DNA of 64,000 bases from Pimelobacter simplex (lineage in GTDB: Bacteria > Actinomycetota > Actinomycetes > Propionibacteriales > Nocardioidaceae): assembly GCF_024662235.1 (NCBI RefSeq), contig NZ_CP096276.1, positions 3,162,001-3,226,000 of the forward strand, read 5' to 3'. Below are positions 26,311 to 34,738 of the stretch, piece after piece. Within the stretch, counting starts at the first letter, position 1. Every line of letters starts with the position of its first letter. The position numbers were made by a program, and so were the translations under genes. The notes under the pieces were generated by a model that saw only the letters and a program-made list of their open reading frames with translations, was not told the DNA's origin and did not search any database.

Positions 26311-27783
26311 TCATCCTTCCAACGAGGTCCACAGGTGCAGGAGGGCGTAGGAGCGCCACGGCGCCCACGCCTCGGGGTCGACGACGGCTCCGTCGTGGCG
26401 GGCCAGCGCGTTGCGGACGCCGACGTCGGTCGGCAGCCACACGTCGGGGTGGCCGAGCGCGCGCAGCGCGATGTAGTCGGCCGTCCAGGGACCGATGCCG
26501 GGCAGCGCCACCAGGTCCCGGCGTACGTCGCCCCGGTCGGGCCCGCGGTCGAGCACCAGGTCGCCGGCCGCGATCGCCGCGGAGAGCCCGATCAGCGCCC
26601 GGCCGCGGGCCCGCGGCATCCGGAAGTCCTCGGGATCGAGCGCCGCGACGGTGGCCGCGTCGGGGAACAGGTGGGTCAGCCCCGCCACGCTCGTCGTGAC
26701 CGGACGGCCGTGCGCCGCGACGAGCCGGGCCGCCGCCGTCCGGGCGGCCACCACGGTGACCTGCTGGCCGAGCACCGCGCGGACGGCGATCTCGGCACCG
26801 TCGACGTGCCCGGGCACCCGCAGGCCAGGACGCGCGGCGACGAGCGGACGCAGCAGCGGATCGGCGGACAGGTGCTCGTCGACGGCGACCGGGTCGGCGT
26901 CCGCGTCGAGCATCGCCCGCATCCGGGCCAGGGCGGCCGCGGTGTCGCGCAGGTCGTCGAGCACCAGTCGCAGCGGCACGTACGACGACCCGACCGCGTC
27001 GAGGTCCGCGAGGTCAACGCGCGCGACCCCCGGTCCGTGCGGGAGGTCGAGCGTGCGGGCGTACCAGCCGCCGCCGTCGGCACCGACCTCGGCGACCTCG
27101 ACGCCGGGGACCGCGCGGTCGGCGAGGAAGCGCAGCAGCGCGCTGCCGCGGAACGGCGTGCGGACCGCGATGCGCAGGTCGATCGCGCCGGGGACCGGGC
27201 CGGGCACCGGCGCCTTGCGCCCGCGCAGCTCGCTGGGCGTGGCGGCGTACACCTCGAGCATGGTGTCGTTGAACTGGCGCACGCTGGAGAAGCCCGCCGC
27301 GAACGCGACGTCGGCGAGGCTGAGCGTCGTGCTCTCGACGAGTGCCCGTGCCGTCTGGGCGCGCTGGGTGCGCGCGAGCGCCAGCGGACCGGCGCCGAGC
27401 TCGGTCGTGAGCAGCCGTCCGAGGTGGCGCGAGGTGTAGCCGAGCCGAGTCGCGAGCCCCTCGACGCCCTCGCGGTCGACGACGCCGTCGGCGATGAGCC
27501 GCATCGCACGCCCGGCGACGGTCGCGGCGAGGTTCCACTCCGGGCTGCCGGGCGTCGCGTCGGGCAGGCAGCGCTTGCACGCGCGGTAGCCGGCGGACTG
27601 CGCGGCGGCGGCCGTGCGGTGGAACGAGACGTTGCGCGAGGCCGGGGTGCGAGCCGGGCAGGACGGGCGGCAGTAGATGCCCGTCGTCCGGACCGCCGTG
27701 TAGAACACCCCGTCGAAGCGGCGGTCCCGCGACTGCACGGCCGTGTAGCAGCGCTCGAAGTCGAGGCTCTCGGCGGTCGTCAT
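26311..27783 (-). CDS. Ada/AlkA fusion: methyl-sensing AraC regulator plus 3-methyladenine DNA glycosylase
   Basis: 490 residues. Residues about 1-80 are the Ada metal-binding domain with four cysteines (GIYCRPSCPAR, RACKRCLPD), the first of which takes a methyl group from DNA phosphotriesters. Residues about 90-190 are an AraC-type helix-turn-helix. The remainder is an AlkA-type HhH-GPD glycosylase (VLGQQVTVVAARTAAARLVA, LPGIGPWTADYIALRALGHP, with the catalytic Asp in LPTDVG). It thus senses alkylation damage, activates transcription and removes alkylated bases. This fusion is common in Actinobacteria. ogt follows. Confidence 0.95.
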   Translation of the reverse strand: MTTAESLDFERCYTAVQSRDRRFDGVFYTAVRTTGIYCRPSCPARTPASRNVSFHRTAAAAQSAGYRACKRCLPDATPGSPEWNLAATVAGRAMRLIADGVVDREGVEGLATRLGYTSRHLGRLLTTELGAGPLALARTQRAQTARALVESTTLSLADVAFAAGFSSVRQFNDTMLEVYAATPSELRGRKAPVPGPVPGAIDLRIAVRTPFRGSALLRFLADRAVPGVEVAEVGADGGGWYARTLDLPHGPGVARVDLADLDAVGSSYVPLRLVLDDLRDTAAALARMRAMLDADADPVAVDEHLSADPLLRPLVAARPGLRVPGHVDGAEIAVRAVLGQQVTVVAARTAAARLVAAHGRPVTTSVAGLTHLFPDAATVAALDPEDFRMPRARGRALIGLSAAIAAGDLVLDRGPDRGDVRRDLVALPGIGPWTADYIALRALGHPDVWLPTDVGVRNALARHDGAVVDPEAWAPWRSYALLHLWTSLEG

Positions 27784-27888
27784 GGCTCCATCCTGCCGGG
27801 GTCCACCGACACTCTCTCGCGGAAATCGGACATGACGGTCGAGACCGGGATCACAGTCTTCCGGGCTGGCCTCCCTCTCGCGAAGTAG

Positions 27889-27907
27889 TTAGGTTTGCCT
27901 TACCTTA
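27889..27907 (+). promoter_or_regulatory. DtxR/IdeR-type iron box upstream of the ferredoxin reductase gene
   Basis: TTAGGTTTGCCTTACCTTA matches the classic 19-bp DtxR/IdeR consensus TTAGGTTAGGCTAACCTAA at 15 of 19 positions. It ends 24 bases before the ATG at 27932, where it would block transcription when iron is plentiful. Confidence 0.75.
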
Positions 27908-27931
27908 TTTCTCCGCCTCAGGAGGCACTCC

Positions 27932-29278
27932 ATGCGCGAGCTCCGGGTCGCCGTCGTCGGCGCCGGGCCGGCCGGCATCTACGCGGCCGACATCCTCACC
28001 CGCGACCACCCCGGCGCGACCGTCGACATCATCGAGCGGCTGCCCGCGCCGTACGGCCTGGTCCGGTACGGCGTCGCGCCCGACCACCCGCGCATCAAGG
28101 AGATCATCAAGGCCCTGCACCGCGTGCTGAGCCGCGACGAGATCCGCTTCCTCGGCAACGTCGACTACGGCACCGACCTCAAGCTCGACGACCTGCGCCG
28201 GTTCTACGACGCGGTGATCTTCGCGACCGGCGCGGTCGCGGACCGGCCGCTCGACATCCCCGGCATCGACCTGCCGGGCTCGCACGGCGCGGCCGACTTC
28301 GTCTCCTGGTACGCCGGCCACCCCGACGTCCCGCGCACCTGGCCGCTCGACGCCGAGTCGGTCGCCGTCATCGGCGCCGGCAATGTCGCGCTCGACGTCG
28401 CCCGGATGCTCGCCAAGCCCGCCGACGAGCAGCTCACCACCGAGATCGCCGCCAATGTGTACGACGGCCTGCGTGCCAACCGCGCCCGCGACGTCCACGT
28501 CTTCGCCCGCCGCGGCCCGGCGCAGATCAAGTTCTCCCCCATGGAGCTGCGCGAGCTGTCCCACTCCCCCGACGTCGACGTGATCGTGCACCCCGAGGGC
28601 TTCGAGATCGACGAGGCCGGCCAGCAGGCGATCAGCGGCAACAAGGGCACCCGCCTCGTCGTCGACACGCTGCTGCGCTACCTCGAGACCGAGCCCACCG
28701 GCGCCGACCACCGGATCCACCTGCACCTGTGCCAGGCGCCGGTCCGCGTCATCGGCGCCGACCGCGTCGAGGGCCTGCGCACCGCGCGCACCGAGCTGCA
28801 GGGCGACGGCACCGCGCGCACCACCGCCGACTACACCGACACCCCCGTGCAGGCGGTCTACCGCGCCGTCGGCTACCTCTCCACGCACCTGCCCGACGTG
28901 CCCTTCGACCACGCCGCGGGCGTCGTACCGCACGACGCGGGGCGGGTCCTCGGCCTCGACGGCGTCGCGATGCCCGGCACCTACGTCACCGGCTGGATCA
29001 AGCGCGGCCCGATCGGCCTGATCGGGCACACGAAGTCCGACGCCGCCGAGACGATCACCAGCCTCCTCGCCGACGTGGACGGCATCCCCCGCCCGGAGAT
29101 GCCCGCCCGCAGCGCCGTCGTCCAGCACCTCGCCGCCCGCGGCGCCGAGGTCGTCACCTGGGACGGCTGGCAGCTCCTCGACGCTCACGAGGCCGCCCTC
29201 GGCGCCGCATCCGGCCGCGACGCCGAGCGGATCAAGGTCGTCCCGCGCGAGGACATGCTGCGCCACGCTCGTCGCTGA
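27932..29278 (+). CDS. fprA: FprA-type ferredoxin/adrenodoxin--NADP+ reductase
   Basis: 448 residues from ATG 27932, with CAGGAGG nine bases upstream. FAD-binding VAVVGAGPAGIYAADIL at the N-terminus, followed by LPAPYGLVRYGVAPDHPRI, the NADP-binding VIGAGNVALDVARML near 150, and VTGWIKRGPIGLIGHTKSDA, all hallmarks of adrenodoxin-reductase-like FprA. It passes electrons from NADPH to ferredoxins for P450s, iron-sulfur or siderophore reactions. The iron box in front implies induction on iron starvation, as for a role in iron release or as a ferredoxin-supply enzyme under low iron. Confidence 0.94.
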   Translation: MRELRVAVVGAGPAGIYAADILTRDHPGATVDIIERLPAPYGLVRYGVAPDHPRIKEIIKALHRVLSRDEIRFLGNVDYGTDLKLDDLRRFYDAVIFATGAVADRPLDIPGIDLPGSHGAADFVSWYAGHPDVPRTWPLDAESVAVIGAGNVALDVARMLAKPADEQLTTEIAANVYDGLRANRARDVHVFARRGPAQIKFSPMELRELSHSPDVDVIVHPEGFEIDEAGQQAISGNKGTRLVVDTLLRYLETEPTGADHRIHLHLCQAPVRVIGADRVEGLRTARTELQGDGTARTTADYTDTPVQAVYRAVGYLSTHLPDVPFDHAAGVVPHDAGRVLGLDGVAMPGTYVTGWIKRGPIGLIGHTKSDAAETITSLLADVDGIPRPEMPARSAVVQHLAARGAEVVTWDGWQLLDAHEAALGAASGRDAERIKVVPREDMLRHARR

Positions 29279-29317
29279 GGTCTCCCGCCCGGCCGCCGGT
29301 TCTGCCACCCTGACGGG

Positions 29318-29782
29318 ATGGCGGATGCTCCCCTGAACCCGATCGACCTGCTGCTCAAGTCCCAGCAGGCCGCGCTCAAGCTCACGAGCGACGTCCTGCG
29401 GACCGTGCGCGACACCGCGGTCACCGGCGTCACCCAACCCGACGAGCTCGCGAAGCAGGTCGGCGACCTCGCGGGCGCGGTCGCCGGCATGGCCACCGGC
29501 ATCACCGGCCTCGCCGGCGCCACCGCCCAGCCGCTCCAGGACTTCATCGTCCGCCAGCGCGAGCTCGCCGACACCGTCCACACCCTCGCCGAGGCGCAGG
29601 CCGAGCTCGCGGGCGTGGTCGCCTCGCTCGCCGAGCGGCACGCCGAGGCGGTCGCGGCGCTGGAGAAGGTCACCGCGCCGATCTTCGCGGTCGTGGGGAC
29701 CGAGCCGACGGCGCCACGGACGCGGGCGGCGAAGCAGAGCGCGGCGGCGCGCGCGAAGGACCCGAAGGCCCCGAAGGACTAG
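29318..29782 (+). CDS. phasin-like alpha-helical protein, function unknown
   Basis: 154 residues from ATG 29318. Nearly all alpha-helical and heptad-like, with a hydrophobic Gly/Ala stretch in the middle (GDLAGAVAGMATGITGLAGAT) and a Lys/Ala-rich tail (RTRAAKQSAAARAKDPKAPK) resembling the tails of phasin and histone-like proteins. There is no signal peptide. A polyhydroxyalkanoate-granule or membrane-surface role is possible but not shown; no pha gene is nearby. It overlaps the end of the convergent gene at 29779 by four bases. Confidence 0.75.
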   Translation: MADAPLNPIDLLLKSQQAALKLTSDVLRTVRDTAVTGVTQPDELAKQVGDLAGAVAGMATGITGLAGATAQPLQDFIVRQRELADTVHTLAEAQAELAGVVASLAERHAEAVAALEKVTAPIFAVVGTEPTAPRTRAAKQSAAARAKDPKAPKD

Positions 29783-30492
29783 TCCGCGGGAGCCACCCCG
29801 GCCGGCGGCACCGGCCCGACCGGATCGACCGGGTCGTCGTCACCGGGCAGCGCGTGCCGCGGTGCGCCGGGGATCGCGGCGTACCCGTCGTCGCGGCGCA
29901 CACCGACCGCGACGCCCTCGATGCCGCTCGCCGCGACCGGCCCGAGGATCCGCGAGTCCATCGCCCGCGAGCGGTTGTCGCCGAGCACGAACACCTCCCC
30001 CTCCGGTACGACGACCGCCGCGAACGGTTCCGTGGGCAGCCCCGCCAGGTAGGCGTCGGCGCTCGGGCGCCCGTCGACGAGCACCCCCGCGCACGTCCCG
30101 TCGGGGCGTGCCGGACAGCTCACCGTCGCGCCACCCACCGCGATCACCCGGGTCAGCAGCGGGACCGGCACCTCCGGGACCGAGATCCGCACGACATCGC
30201 CGGGCGCAGCGGTGAGGTCGCGGTCGAAGGTCACCGACTCCCCCATCGCGACCGCCGGGTCCATCGCGTGGCTCGGTTGGCGCTCGTCGTAGTAGGGCCC
30301 CGCGCCGATCCGCCCGGCGCCCCACGAGACGCCGAGGCCGACGACGACCACACCCGCCGCGATCACCGTACGGCGCCGGCGGGTGCGGCGCGCGCCGCGC
30401 ACGGCCCGGGCGGCCAGGCCCGCCGGTGCGCTGATGTCGCCGCCCGCGGCGGCGGCCAGCGTGCGGAGCTCGGTCTCGACCGGCGTCGTCAT
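29779..30492 (-). CDS. membrane-anchored inactive signal peptidase I-like protein, putative sigma-factor partner
   Basis: 237 residues from ATG 30492, overlapping the sigma factor stop (ATGA). Order: basic cytoplasmic N-terminus (1-42), one membrane helix (about 42-60), then a LepB/S26 fold. Box B reads PSHAMDP: Ala76 stands where the catalytic Ser precedes Met. Box D reads LLTRVIAVGG: Thr114 stands where the catalytic Lys precedes Arg. Box E, VFVLGDNRSRAMDSR, is intact, as is an inserted disulfide-like pair (C126, C134). The fold is kept and the dyad lost, so it should not cut peptides; a binding or sensing role linked to the sigma factor is inferred. Confidence 0.85.
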   Translation of the reverse strand: MTTPVETELRTLAAAAGGDISAPAGLAARAVRGARRTRRRRTVIAAGVVVVGLGVSWGAGRIGAGPYYDERQPSHAMDPAVAMGESVTFDRDLTAAPGDVVRISVPEVPVPLLTRVIAVGGATVSCPARPDGTCAGVLVDGRPSADAYLAGLPTEPFAAVVVPEGEVFVLGDNRSRAMDSRILGPVAASGIEGVAVGVRRDDGYAAIPGAPRHALPGDDDPVDPVGPVPPAGVAPAD

Positions 30493-30992
30493 GACATCGC
30501 CTCCAGGGAGTCGTCGAGGCGGCCGCGCAGGCTGCCGAGGGCGCGCGAGAGGTTGCTGCGGACCGTGCCGGCAGCGCAGCCCATGATCCGCGCGGTCTCC
30601 GCCTCGCTGAGGTCCTCCACCACGCGCAGCACGACCGTCGCGCGCTGCTTGGGCGGCAGGCTCGCGAGCAGGGCGTCGAGCCGGCGGCGGGCCGCGACGG
30701 CGTCGGCCGGGTCCGCGACGGTGGCCCGACGCTCGGGCTCGACCTCCTCGGCCGGGGTGGGCACGAGGTGGCGGCGGCGACCGCGGTCCCGGGCGAGGTT
30801 GACCAGGATCGTGCGCGTGTAGGCCTCCGGCGTCTCGGTCCGGTGCCAGTGCCGGGCGAGCCGGGTCAGCGCCTCCTGCAAGGCGTCCTCGGCCTCGCCG
30901 TGGTCGAGCACCAGGAGCCGGGCGAACCGGAGGAGCCGGTCGCCCGCGGCGGCCACGAACGCCGTGAACGCGGCCTCGTCCTGGTCTCTCAC
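30489..30992 (-). CDS. SigE-family ECF RNA polymerase sigma factor
   Basis: 167 residues from GTG 30992. Region 2: FTAFVAAAGDRLLRFARLLV, AEDALQEALTRLARHW, YTRTILVNLARDRGRRR. Region 4: LASLPPKQRATVVLRVVEDL, EAETARIMGCAAGTVRSNLSRAL. This is the actinobacterial SigE-like ECF subgroup, usually followed by a membrane protein that controls it. Here that gene overlaps by four bases and encodes an inactivated signal-peptidase fold. The target genes are unknown; the M14 peptidase gene upstream is separated by 118 bases and reads on the same strand. Confidence 0.92.
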   Translation of the reverse strand: MRDQDEAAFTAFVAAAGDRLLRFARLLVLDHGEAEDALQEALTRLARHWHRTETPEAYTRTILVNLARDRGRRRHLVPTPAEEVEPERRATVADPADAVAARRRLDALLASLPPKQRATVVLRVVEDLSEAETARIMGCAAGTVRSNLSRALGSLRGRLDDSLEAMS

Positions 30993-31110
30993 ACCCAGGT
31001 AGACGAGAGCCGCGACGGAATCGTTGCACGGAGCGGCCGACGTCCACCCCGACCCGGACCCGTAGGTCCTGGTCGCGGTGGCGTCGGCCGCCCGTGCTGC
31101 AGCACCAGGA

Positions 31111-34100
31111 TCAGCGGCGGACCACCTTGACCTTGGTGGTGGCGACCGCCCGCGCCAGGTGGGCGCTGCCCAGGTAGGTCACCTGCACCGTGTGCTTGCC
31201 CTTGCGGAGCTTGGGCAGGAAGAGCGTCACCTTGCCGTTGGCGGCGACGGCACGCGAGGCGACCAGACGGCCGTCCACGCGGACCAGGACGGTGCCGGAG
31301 ATCTTGGCACCGGGCGCCGCGACGACGACCTTGAGCTTGGCCCGCTTCTTCGGCGTCACCTTGGCGGTCTTGATCTCCGCGGTGAGCGTCGAGGCGGCCT
31401 TGGCCACCTTGAGCACGGCGCTCGACGAGACGCTCGGGGCGAAGGCGGCGTCGCCGCCGTACTCGGCGGTGAGCACCTTGTTGCCGGCCTTGGCGAAGGC
31501 GGTCACCGGGATCGAGGCGACCCCGTTCTCGTCGATCTCACCCGAGCCGACGACGGTGGCTCCGTCGCGGAGGGTGACCACGCCCGAGGGCACCGGCTGG
31601 TCGCCGGCTCCGGTCGCGGTGACCTCGACCTGGGCCTTGACCCCCGTCGCACCGACCTTGGTGGTCGCCGGGCTGAGGGTGAGGGACGTCGCACTGGACG
31701 CGAGCGGCTCCTCGTAGCCGACCTCGGCCTTCCACGAGCGGTAGTTGCCCTCCTTGCCCGGGACGAAGTGCCGCTCGACGTTGCCGCGGCTGTCGACGGT
31801 GATCCAGCGGACCTCCGCACCGGCGTCGACCTTGAGGCGGGCGCCGAGGGTGTTGCGGAGGCCGTCGGCGTCGTACCGCTCCGAGGAGAGGTTCGGGACG
31901 GTGCCGTCGAGCGTGTAGAAGATCGCGGCCGGCTCGTTGGTCTCGAACTGGACGTTGACCTTGCCCGGTGCGGACGGCGCCGCGGTCACCGCGACCGAGG
32001 AGACCGGCGGCACCTCGTCGCGCTCGTGGTCGAGCGCGACCCGGGCCATCTCGATGAGGCCGTTGGCGAACTCCTGGCTCTCCGCGTGGGCGGAGGCGCC
32101 CTTGGGATCGGCGTTCTCGAAGGCGGGCTGGAACGTCGTGCCGACCTCGAAGTCCCAGGCGTAGATGCCGTACTTGTACCAGAGCATGTCGCCGGAGTTC
32201 CCGGCCGCCGAGTAGAGCACGTCGACGACCTGCCCCGTCTTCGCAGGCGTGACGCTCAGGCCACGGTGCCGCTTGATGGCGGTCAGGATCCGCGAGGAGG
32301 CGCCCCAGAACAGGCCTTCCTCCTCGAGGGTCGGGACGGGCGCGGTCTCGCGCCCGGCCGTCTTGTACGACGCCGGCGACCACATGAAGTAGTTGCCGGA
32401 GCTGTGCACGTTCATCGAGAACGTCATGTTCGGGTGCGCCGCGACCCAGTCGACGTTGCGCGCCTCGGGCTCGGACATCTCGGCCGGGCCCGCCGACGTA
32501 CCGCTGGTGCAGCTCGTGGTGGACGCGCCGCTGTAGCCGTCGAACGCGCTGTAGGTGTCGTAGTTGCGGTTGACGTCGACGCCCCACGAGTTGCGGGAGG
32601 CGAAGTCGCCGGTGGTGTCGAGACCGCAGTAGCGGGTCATGTTCTTGCGCTGGCTGTTGAAGTCGTAGAACGAGTAGTGGCCACCGTCGGGGTTGACCGA
32701 CGGGAGGATCCAGATCTCCAGGTTGTCGACCAGGTCGCGCGTGCCCTCGTGGGTGGCGTAGTTGCGGAGCAGGCGCTCGGCGGTCTCGATCGTCACCAGC
32801 GGCGGCACCCACTCCCGGGCGTGCTCCTGGGCGTAGTAGAAGACACCGGGCTTCGAGCCGTCGCGCACCTTGCCGATCTTGATGGCATAGACCTGCTGGG
32901 GGTCGTGGGAGATCGACGCCGGCGCGTTGAGCCCGTCGCTCAGCGCGGTCGTGGCGACCGGCGCGATCACTCCGGAACCCGTGTTGCCCCGGTAGGTGTA
33001 GGCCTTCACCAGGGCTCCGGCGGCCGGGCTGGCGTTGATCATGGCCACCGCCTGGGCGGCCGTGGTGGTCGGTGCACCGGCGGGGTCGGTGGCCAGGCTC
33101 AGCGTGATCGCCTTGCCCGTGACGGCGACCGAGGCCGCTGACGTGGGTGCCCCCGGGTCGACGACCGTGATCGTGATGTCGTTGCCGCCCTCGTGACCCC
33201 AGGCCAGCGAGTCGAGACCGACGCGCTGGGACATCGCCGTCGCGTTGTTCGCCGTCGGGCCGACCATCGCCTGGGCGACGCGCCGGTAGCCGTTGGTCTT
33301 GTACGGCAGCTCGACGATCTCGGCGAGGTTCGGGTAGGTCTCGGCGAGCTGCTTGATCCGGTCGTAGAGCTGGGTCGGGTCGAGGTAGGACTGGATGTAG
33401 TCCTCCTGGTAGCCCGGGCCCTTGAACGGGTCGGCCTCACCGGGGTTGGTCGGCAGCCAGTCGCGGACCTTGAAGATCGCCACATCGCCGCTGGGGCTGG
33501 TGATCCGGACCCGGTCGGGCCGCGTCGTGAGGCCGGCCGAGCTCGCACCGGTGTGGTACATGTACACGCCCGCGTCGATGAACGGCGGGATCGTCTGGGT
33601 GCCGCCGCTGCCGAACTCCGTGCCGGGGCCGCTGTCCCGCTCGACGGTGAGCGTCGGGACCAGCGCGCCGTTGGCGACCTGGGCCTCGACGGCGAGCGTC
33701 GGCGTACCGAACGACGTGAAGTAGTCGGCGCGCAGGATCTTGACGTCGCTCGTGTCCGGGTCGGTCGCCTCGGCGTCGAGCTGGTCGGCGCTCTGCTGGT
33801 GCTCCTCGATCGTGGCGTCGCGCTCGGCGACCACGGCCTCGGTGTCCGCGGCGGTCAGCAGCGTCGGGCCGACCTTGAAGCCGAGCGCCTTGAGCTGCTT
33901 GACCTCGCCGGGCGTGACGACGGCGTTGACCGCCAGGCCGTCCTCCTCCTGGTGGACGCCGTGGTCGAGGTCGACGCCGGTCGCGACGAGGCGGTCGAGC
34001 TCGGCGGTGCCCGGGACGACGATCTCGACGACCTGCGGCGTCTCGTCGGCGCTCCGGTCGAGCACCGGGTCGTCGGGAGCCGCCTGGCTGCGCGGCGCGG

Positions 34101-34209
34101 GCGCCGCGGTGGACTCGCTCGGCAGGACGCCGACGACGAGCCCGAACAGCGCCAGTCCGGCAGCAGAGGCCGCCCAGCGCCTTTTTCTCAGATGTGCTGA
34201 TGAAGTCAC
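31111..34209 (-). CDS. secreted M14 zinc carboxypeptidase with Ig-like C-terminal domains
   Basis: 1032 residues from GTG 34209 (GAGGG upstream). Signal peptide about 1-36; propeptide-like region to about 310; M14 catalytic domain about 440-750 with zinc ligands in EHAREW (His463, Glu466) and NVHSSGNYF (His602), substrate-binding DVNRNY, and the general base Glu688 in AWDFEVG. Residues about 317-437 form an insertion between two strands of the catalytic fold. The C-terminus has a chitobiase-like segment (about 760-840) and two Ig-like repeats (about 860-1030) ending in Lys/Arg. It should digest peptides outside the cell. Confidence 0.93.
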   Translation of the reverse strand: MTSSAHLRKRRWAASAAGLALFGLVVGVLPSESTAAPAPRSQAAPDDPVLDRSADETPQVVEIVVPGTAELDRLVATGVDLDHGVHQEEDGLAVNAVVTPGEVKQLKALGFKVGPTLLTAADTEAVVAERDATIEEHQQSADQLDAEATDPDTSDVKILRADYFTSFGTPTLAVEAQVANGALVPTLTVERDSGPGTEFGSGGTQTIPPFIDAGVYMYHTGASSAGLTTRPDRVRITSPSGDVAIFKVRDWLPTNPGEADPFKGPGYQEDYIQSYLDPTQLYDRIKQLAETYPNLAEIVELPYKTNGYRRVAQAMVGPTANNATAMSQRVGLDSLAWGHEGGNDITITVVDPGAPTSAASVAVTGKAITLSLATDPAGAPTTTAAQAVAMINASPAAGALVKAYTYRGNTGSGVIAPVATTALSDGLNAPASISHDPQQVYAIKIGKVRDGSKPGVFYYAQEHAREWVPPLVTIETAERLLRNYATHEGTRDLVDNLEIWILPSVNPDGGHYSFYDFNSQRKNMTRYCGLDTTGDFASRNSWGVDVNRNYDTYSAFDGYSGASTTSCTSGTSAGPAEMSEPEARNVDWVAAHPNMTFSMNVHSSGNYFMWSPASYKTAGRETAPVPTLEEEGLFWGASSRILTAIKRHRGLSVTPAKTGQVVDVLYSAAGNSGDMLWYKYGIYAWDFEVGTTFQPAFENADPKGASAHAESQEFANGLIEMARVALDHERDEVPPVSSVAVTAAPSAPGKVNVQFETNEPAAIFYTLDGTVPNLSSERYDADGLRNTLGARLKVDAGAEVRWITVDSRGNVERHFVPGKEGNYRSWKAEVGYEEPLASSATSLTLSPATTKVGATGVKAQVEVTATGAGDQPVPSGVVTLRDGATVVGSGEIDENGVASIPVTAFAKAGNKVLTAEYGGDAAFAPSVSSSAVLKVAKAASTLTAEIKTAKVTPKKRAKLKVVVAAPGAKISGTVLVRVDGRLVASRAVAANGKVTLFLPKLRKGKHTVQVTYLGSAHLARAVATTKVKVVRR

Positions 34210-34392
34210 GATGAAACCCTCGGGGTGGGGGACGGGGGGGGTTGCGCCTCGCGAATGTGAGGGGGATCACAAAAGGCGTGCGCTCACCCAAGCGGCCCCG
34301 GCCGGGCTCGTCAACCGTCCGCCCGCGCCGTCCCGCCGTTCCTGGACGAATGGCGCGCAAAGGCGCGCCCGGGAGAGCCAGGCGTCCAGCCC

Positions 34393-34432
34393 GAAAACGC
34401 ACTCGGGCCCGGTCCTGATGGACCGGGCCCGA
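34393..34432 (-). terminator. terminator downstream of tRNA-Glu
   Basis: A 13-bp perfect stem (34403-34415 with 34420-34432) and 4-base loop, starting six bases after the tRNA 3' end on the minus strand and followed on that strand by GTGCGTTTTCGGG. A standard rho-independent terminator. Confidence 0.85.
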
Positions 34433-34437
34433 AGCTG

Positions 34438-34510
34438 TACCCCCGACCGGATTCGAACCGGCGCTACCTACGTGAGAGGCAGGCGTGCTAGGCCGCTACA
34501 CAACGGGGGC
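34438..34510 (-). tRNA. tRNA-Glu (anticodon CTC)
   Basis: 73 bases on the minus strand form a full cloverleaf: acceptor GCCCCCG/CGGGGGT, anticodon stem CCTGC/GTAGG with loop CTCTCAC (anticodon CTC at 34474-34476), and T loop TTCGAAT. CCA is not encoded. It decodes GAG, the dominant Glu codon in this genome. It lies close to gltX, which charges it. Confidence 0.96.
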
Positions 34511-34621
34511 AATGTCGCTGCGTTGACCCCGAGGGGGTCTCTCAACGACCTGCGGAACTCTAGCGATCTTGTCCGTTCGGCGCCAAATCGGCGCTTTCTC
34601 GGGCCTTCTCGCGAGAACTCG

Positions 34622-34693
34622 CTGGTCTACTAGGACTCGAACCTAGACTAACTGGACCAGAACCAGTCGTGCTGCCAATTACACCATAGACCA
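34622..34693 (-). tRNA. tRNA-Gln (anticodon CTG)
   Basis: 72 bases on the minus strand: acceptor TGGTCTA/TAGACCA plus discriminator G, anticodon stem ACTGG/CCAGT with loop TTCTGGT (anticodon CTG), T loop TTCGAGT. CCA is not encoded. It is upstream of tRNA-Glu on the same strand and probably cotranscribed. In organisms lacking GlnRS, GltX charges this tRNA with Glu for later amidation. Confidence 0.96.
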
Positions 34694-34738
34694 CTGCTGC
34701 ATCGGCCTGATCCCGGAGGACCGGGCCGACCAGGAACA

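Noticed and set aside
29779..30492. Reading this gene as an active signal peptidase I
   Set aside because: Box E and overall fold fit, but Ser and Lys of the catalytic dyad are Ala76 and Thr114; checked at codon level on both strands.
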